A DNA stretch of 64,000 bases from assembly GCA_934643145.1 (NCBI GenBank), contig CAKUBM010000010.1:1-64000 (forward strand). The letters are read 5' to 3'. The notes beneath the pieces are model-generated. The model searched no databases, was not told where the DNA came from, and saw only the letters and a program-made list of their open reading frames with translations. Each line of letters starts with the position of its first letter. Within the stretch, counting starts at the first letter, position 1. Shown piece after piece: positions 62,786 through 64,000 of the stretch. The translations under genes were made by a program, and so were the position numbers. The DNA comes from an uncultured Collinsella sp. Its GTDB lineage: Bacteria > Actinomycetota > Coriobacteriia > Coriobacteriales > Coriobacteriaceae.

Positions 62786-63005
62786 TCAAAACTATGCCAG
62801 TTTACTACGATGAATCGGCAATCCCCGAGCATGCCTCATTTTCCGTTTGCAAAACCGCAGGTAGGGCGCTTGCGACATTGGCGGAAACGGCGGCATGGTC
62901 GGCCATCCCGGAATCATCGTAGTAAACCGGCCTGCTTTTGGCGCGACGGGGCAGGGGAGGCTCTAGACCGGTCCCGATAATGGGGCCGTCAGCGCGCGGG
63001 AGGCC
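62786..63005. repeat. 220-bp direct repeat, copy 1
   Basis: Matches copy 2 at 63781-64000 without indels (constant offset 995). Divergence is concentrated in the first ~110 bases, while the last ~110 are almost identical. It contains terminal inverted arms GCCAGTTTACTACGATGA (62796-62813) and its complement at 62914-62931 (one mismatch). Both strands have short open frames, but I interpret it as a non-coding repeat or MITE-like element. Confidence 0.85.
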
Positions 63006-63153
63006 CGATGCCGGGTGGCTGGGCTCCCGCGCGAGCTCAAACGGGCGGCGCGCGGGTCCGGAGAGGGCGGGCGGGCCGGGGAGCACGATTGGCCCCGCGC
63101 GCGGCGCGGGGGCGGCGGCGTCACCGCCGCCGGAAGTTTTTCCAAAATTGTCC

Positions 63154-63182
63154 TTGCATCGGCGGGGGAGTTCCCGTATAGT
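63154..63182 (+). promoter_or_regulatory. Promoter of tRNA-Ala (second copy)
   Basis: TTGCAT (63154-63159) and TATAGT (63177-63182) with 17-base spacing, as in front of the first tRNA-Ala. Confidence 0.75.
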
Positions 63183-63194
63183 ACTTTTTCGCAC

Positions 63195-63267
63195 GGGGGC
63201 GTAGCTCAGCTGGGAGAGCGCTTGACTGGCAGTCAAGAGGTCAGGGGTTCGATCCCCCTCGTCTCCA
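63195..63267 (+). tRNA. tRNA-Ala(GGC), second copy
   Basis: The 73-base body is identical to the gene at 24390. The next bases are CCC, so the terminal CCA is not encoded and must be added by a nucleotidyltransferase, unlike the first copy. Confidence 0.95.
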
Positions 63268-63282
63268 CCCGAGCATTGGATG

Positions 63283-63312
63283 AGGCTCCAACGCAAGTTG
63301 GGGCCTTTTTTC
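63283..63312 (+). terminator. Terminator downstream of the second tRNA-Ala
   Basis: AGGCTCCAAC (63283-63292) pairs with GTTGGGGCCT (63297-63306) with one wobble, followed by T5-6. Confidence 0.85.
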
Positions 63313-63443
63313 ATATCAATCGCCCTGCTTTTTATCTTTGCTTAGCGGCTGTTTGAAGTAAAGCCATTCCTAAATTGTAAATATGAATGAAATCAATGCC
63401 CCACGCCCTTGCAGGCCACAATAAGGTGTCAACGCAATGTAAA

Positions 63444-63468
63444 GAGGCCAGGCGTGTTGCCCGGCCTC
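63444..63468 (-). terminator. Terminator downstream of the CAU tRNA
   Basis: GAGGCCAGGC (63444-63453) pairs with GCCCGGCCTC (63459-63468) with one mismatch; on the minus strand TTT follows. It lies ten bases past the tRNA 3' end. Confidence 0.75.
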
Positions 63469-63477
63469 GAAATACTC

Positions 63478-63553
63478 TGGTGGGCCCTCCGGGATTCGAA
63501 CCCAGAACCCAGGGATTATGAGTCCCCTGCGCTAACCGTTGCGCCAAGAGCCC
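63478..63553 (-). tRNA. tRNA with CAU anticodon (Met or Ile2)
   Basis: On the minus strand GGGCTCT pairs with AGGGCCC; the anticodon loop is CTCATAA, anticodon CAU; the T loop is TTCGAAT; CCA is encoded. It is not an initiator type (the three G-C pairs at the base of the anticodon stem are lacking). Elongator Met and lysidine-modified Ile2 cannot be told apart by eye. Confidence 0.93.
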
Positions 63554-63780
63554 TTATGTGCAGTGAAGACAATTCTAACAACGGCAATCCTTGCCCAATT
63601 GCTTCACTTCACGTCGTGAAATACTACCATGCGCGAGCAAGTCGCACAACGCACGATCAAACCCATTAGCAAACAACGGAAACTCTCGTCGCATCGCAGA
63701 TAAGATGTGTAATAGAGGTAGCTATGGCCATTATTACAAGGCTCCAATTCATTTATGGGCGAAGTCAGCCCGGTACCATT

Positions 63781-64000
63781 TCAAAACTATGCCGGTTTAC
63801 CACGACGGACCGACAGTCCTCGAGCGCGCCTCATTTTCCGTTTGCAAAACCGCAGGTAGGGCGCTTGCGAGATTGGCAAAAACGGCGGCGTGGTCGGCCT
63901 TCCCGGAATCATCGTAGTAAACCGGCCTGCTTTTGGCGCGACGGGGCAGGGGCGGCTCTAGACCGGTCCCGATAATGGGGCCGTCAGCGCGCGGGAGGCC
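63781..64000. repeat. 220-bp direct repeat, copy 2 (cut by the window end)
   Basis: Second copy of the element at 62786, offset exactly 995. Its left inverted arm has diverged (GCCGGTTTACCACGACGG) while the right arm is unchanged. The match runs to the last base, so the copy probably continues outside the window. Bases 63554-63780 before it hold no supported gene. Confidence 0.85.

Noticed and set aside
62805..63314. Long minus-strand frame across repeat copy 1 and tRNA-Ala
   Set aside because: It runs through a tRNA gene and a palindromic repeat; both strands of the repeat are open by symmetry, not because they code.

Overview
The window looks like a chromosomal segment of a high-GC, gut-type actinobacterium of the class Coriobacteriia, most likely Collinsella or a close relative. 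This is inferred from the GC-rich codon use of the core genes, a complete glycogen cluster that includes the GlgD paralogue, LPxTG surface proteins, and the mix of GC-rich core DNA with AT-rich accessory DNA. No rRNA or species-specific marker is present, so the genus is an inference.

Layout. (1) 0.1-9.5 kb holds housekeeping genes: metK, gltX, priA, def, fmt, rsmB and an FmdB-type zinc ribbon gene. Four intergenic gaps carry long inverted repeats; two of them share an identical 33-36-33 geometry but have unrelated sequences. (2) 9.5-22.7 kb is a glycogen/maltodextrin cluster on the minus strand. It runs glgB, glgP, glgC, glgD, glgA, followed by a GH13-GH77 fusion. GlgA and GlgB carry histone-H1-like Lys/Ala/Thr tails. 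Copies of a TGGTAAAAC-type inverted motif lie upstream of glgB and of the fusion gene. (3) 22.9-24.5 kb holds a HAD phosphatase, a thiamine pyrophosphokinase and tRNA-Ala(GGC).

(4) 24.5-41.1 kb is an exopolysaccharide or capsule operon. It opens with a long leader and a NusG-paralogue (LoaP/RfaH-type) antiterminator, then an initiating sugar-phosphate transferase, dTDP-rhamnose synthesis (rfbA, rfbB and an rfbC-rfbD fusion), glycosyltransferases, Wzy and Wzx. It closes with a phospho-decoration module: two LicD proteins, a class V aminotransferase, a GNAT acetyltransferase and a cytidylyltransferase-oxidoreductase fusion. A 5'-truncated ugd (UDP-glucose dehydrogenase) fragment lies about 4 kb further on, beyond an AT-rich insertion.

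(5) 41.1-62.8 kb is an accessory, defence-island-like region full of complete and decayed genes. It contains a decayed type I restriction specificity gene with an integrase remnant, an ApeA-like HEPN protein, a UvrD helicase tail, a TIR-like protein, a type III toxin-antitoxin locus (tandem 52-nt pseudoknot repeats, terminator, endoribonuclease toxin) placed between two copies of an LPxTG protein gene, a ~1220-residue protein ending in a PD-(D/E)XK nuclease, an MNT nucleotidyltransferase, a Phd-RelE pair, a Doc-like Fic protein with its small partner, tRNA-Val and a Vsr/DUF559-like protein. (6) 62.8-64.0 kb holds a 220-bp direct repeat present twice at an offset of 995 bp, with a second tRNA-Ala(GGC) and a CAU-anticodon tRNA between the copies.

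The most notable system is the compact type III toxin-antitoxin locus at 52.78-53.38 kb. The next most notable are the large uncharacterised nuclease protein and the LicD/aminotransferase/cytidylyltransferase module.
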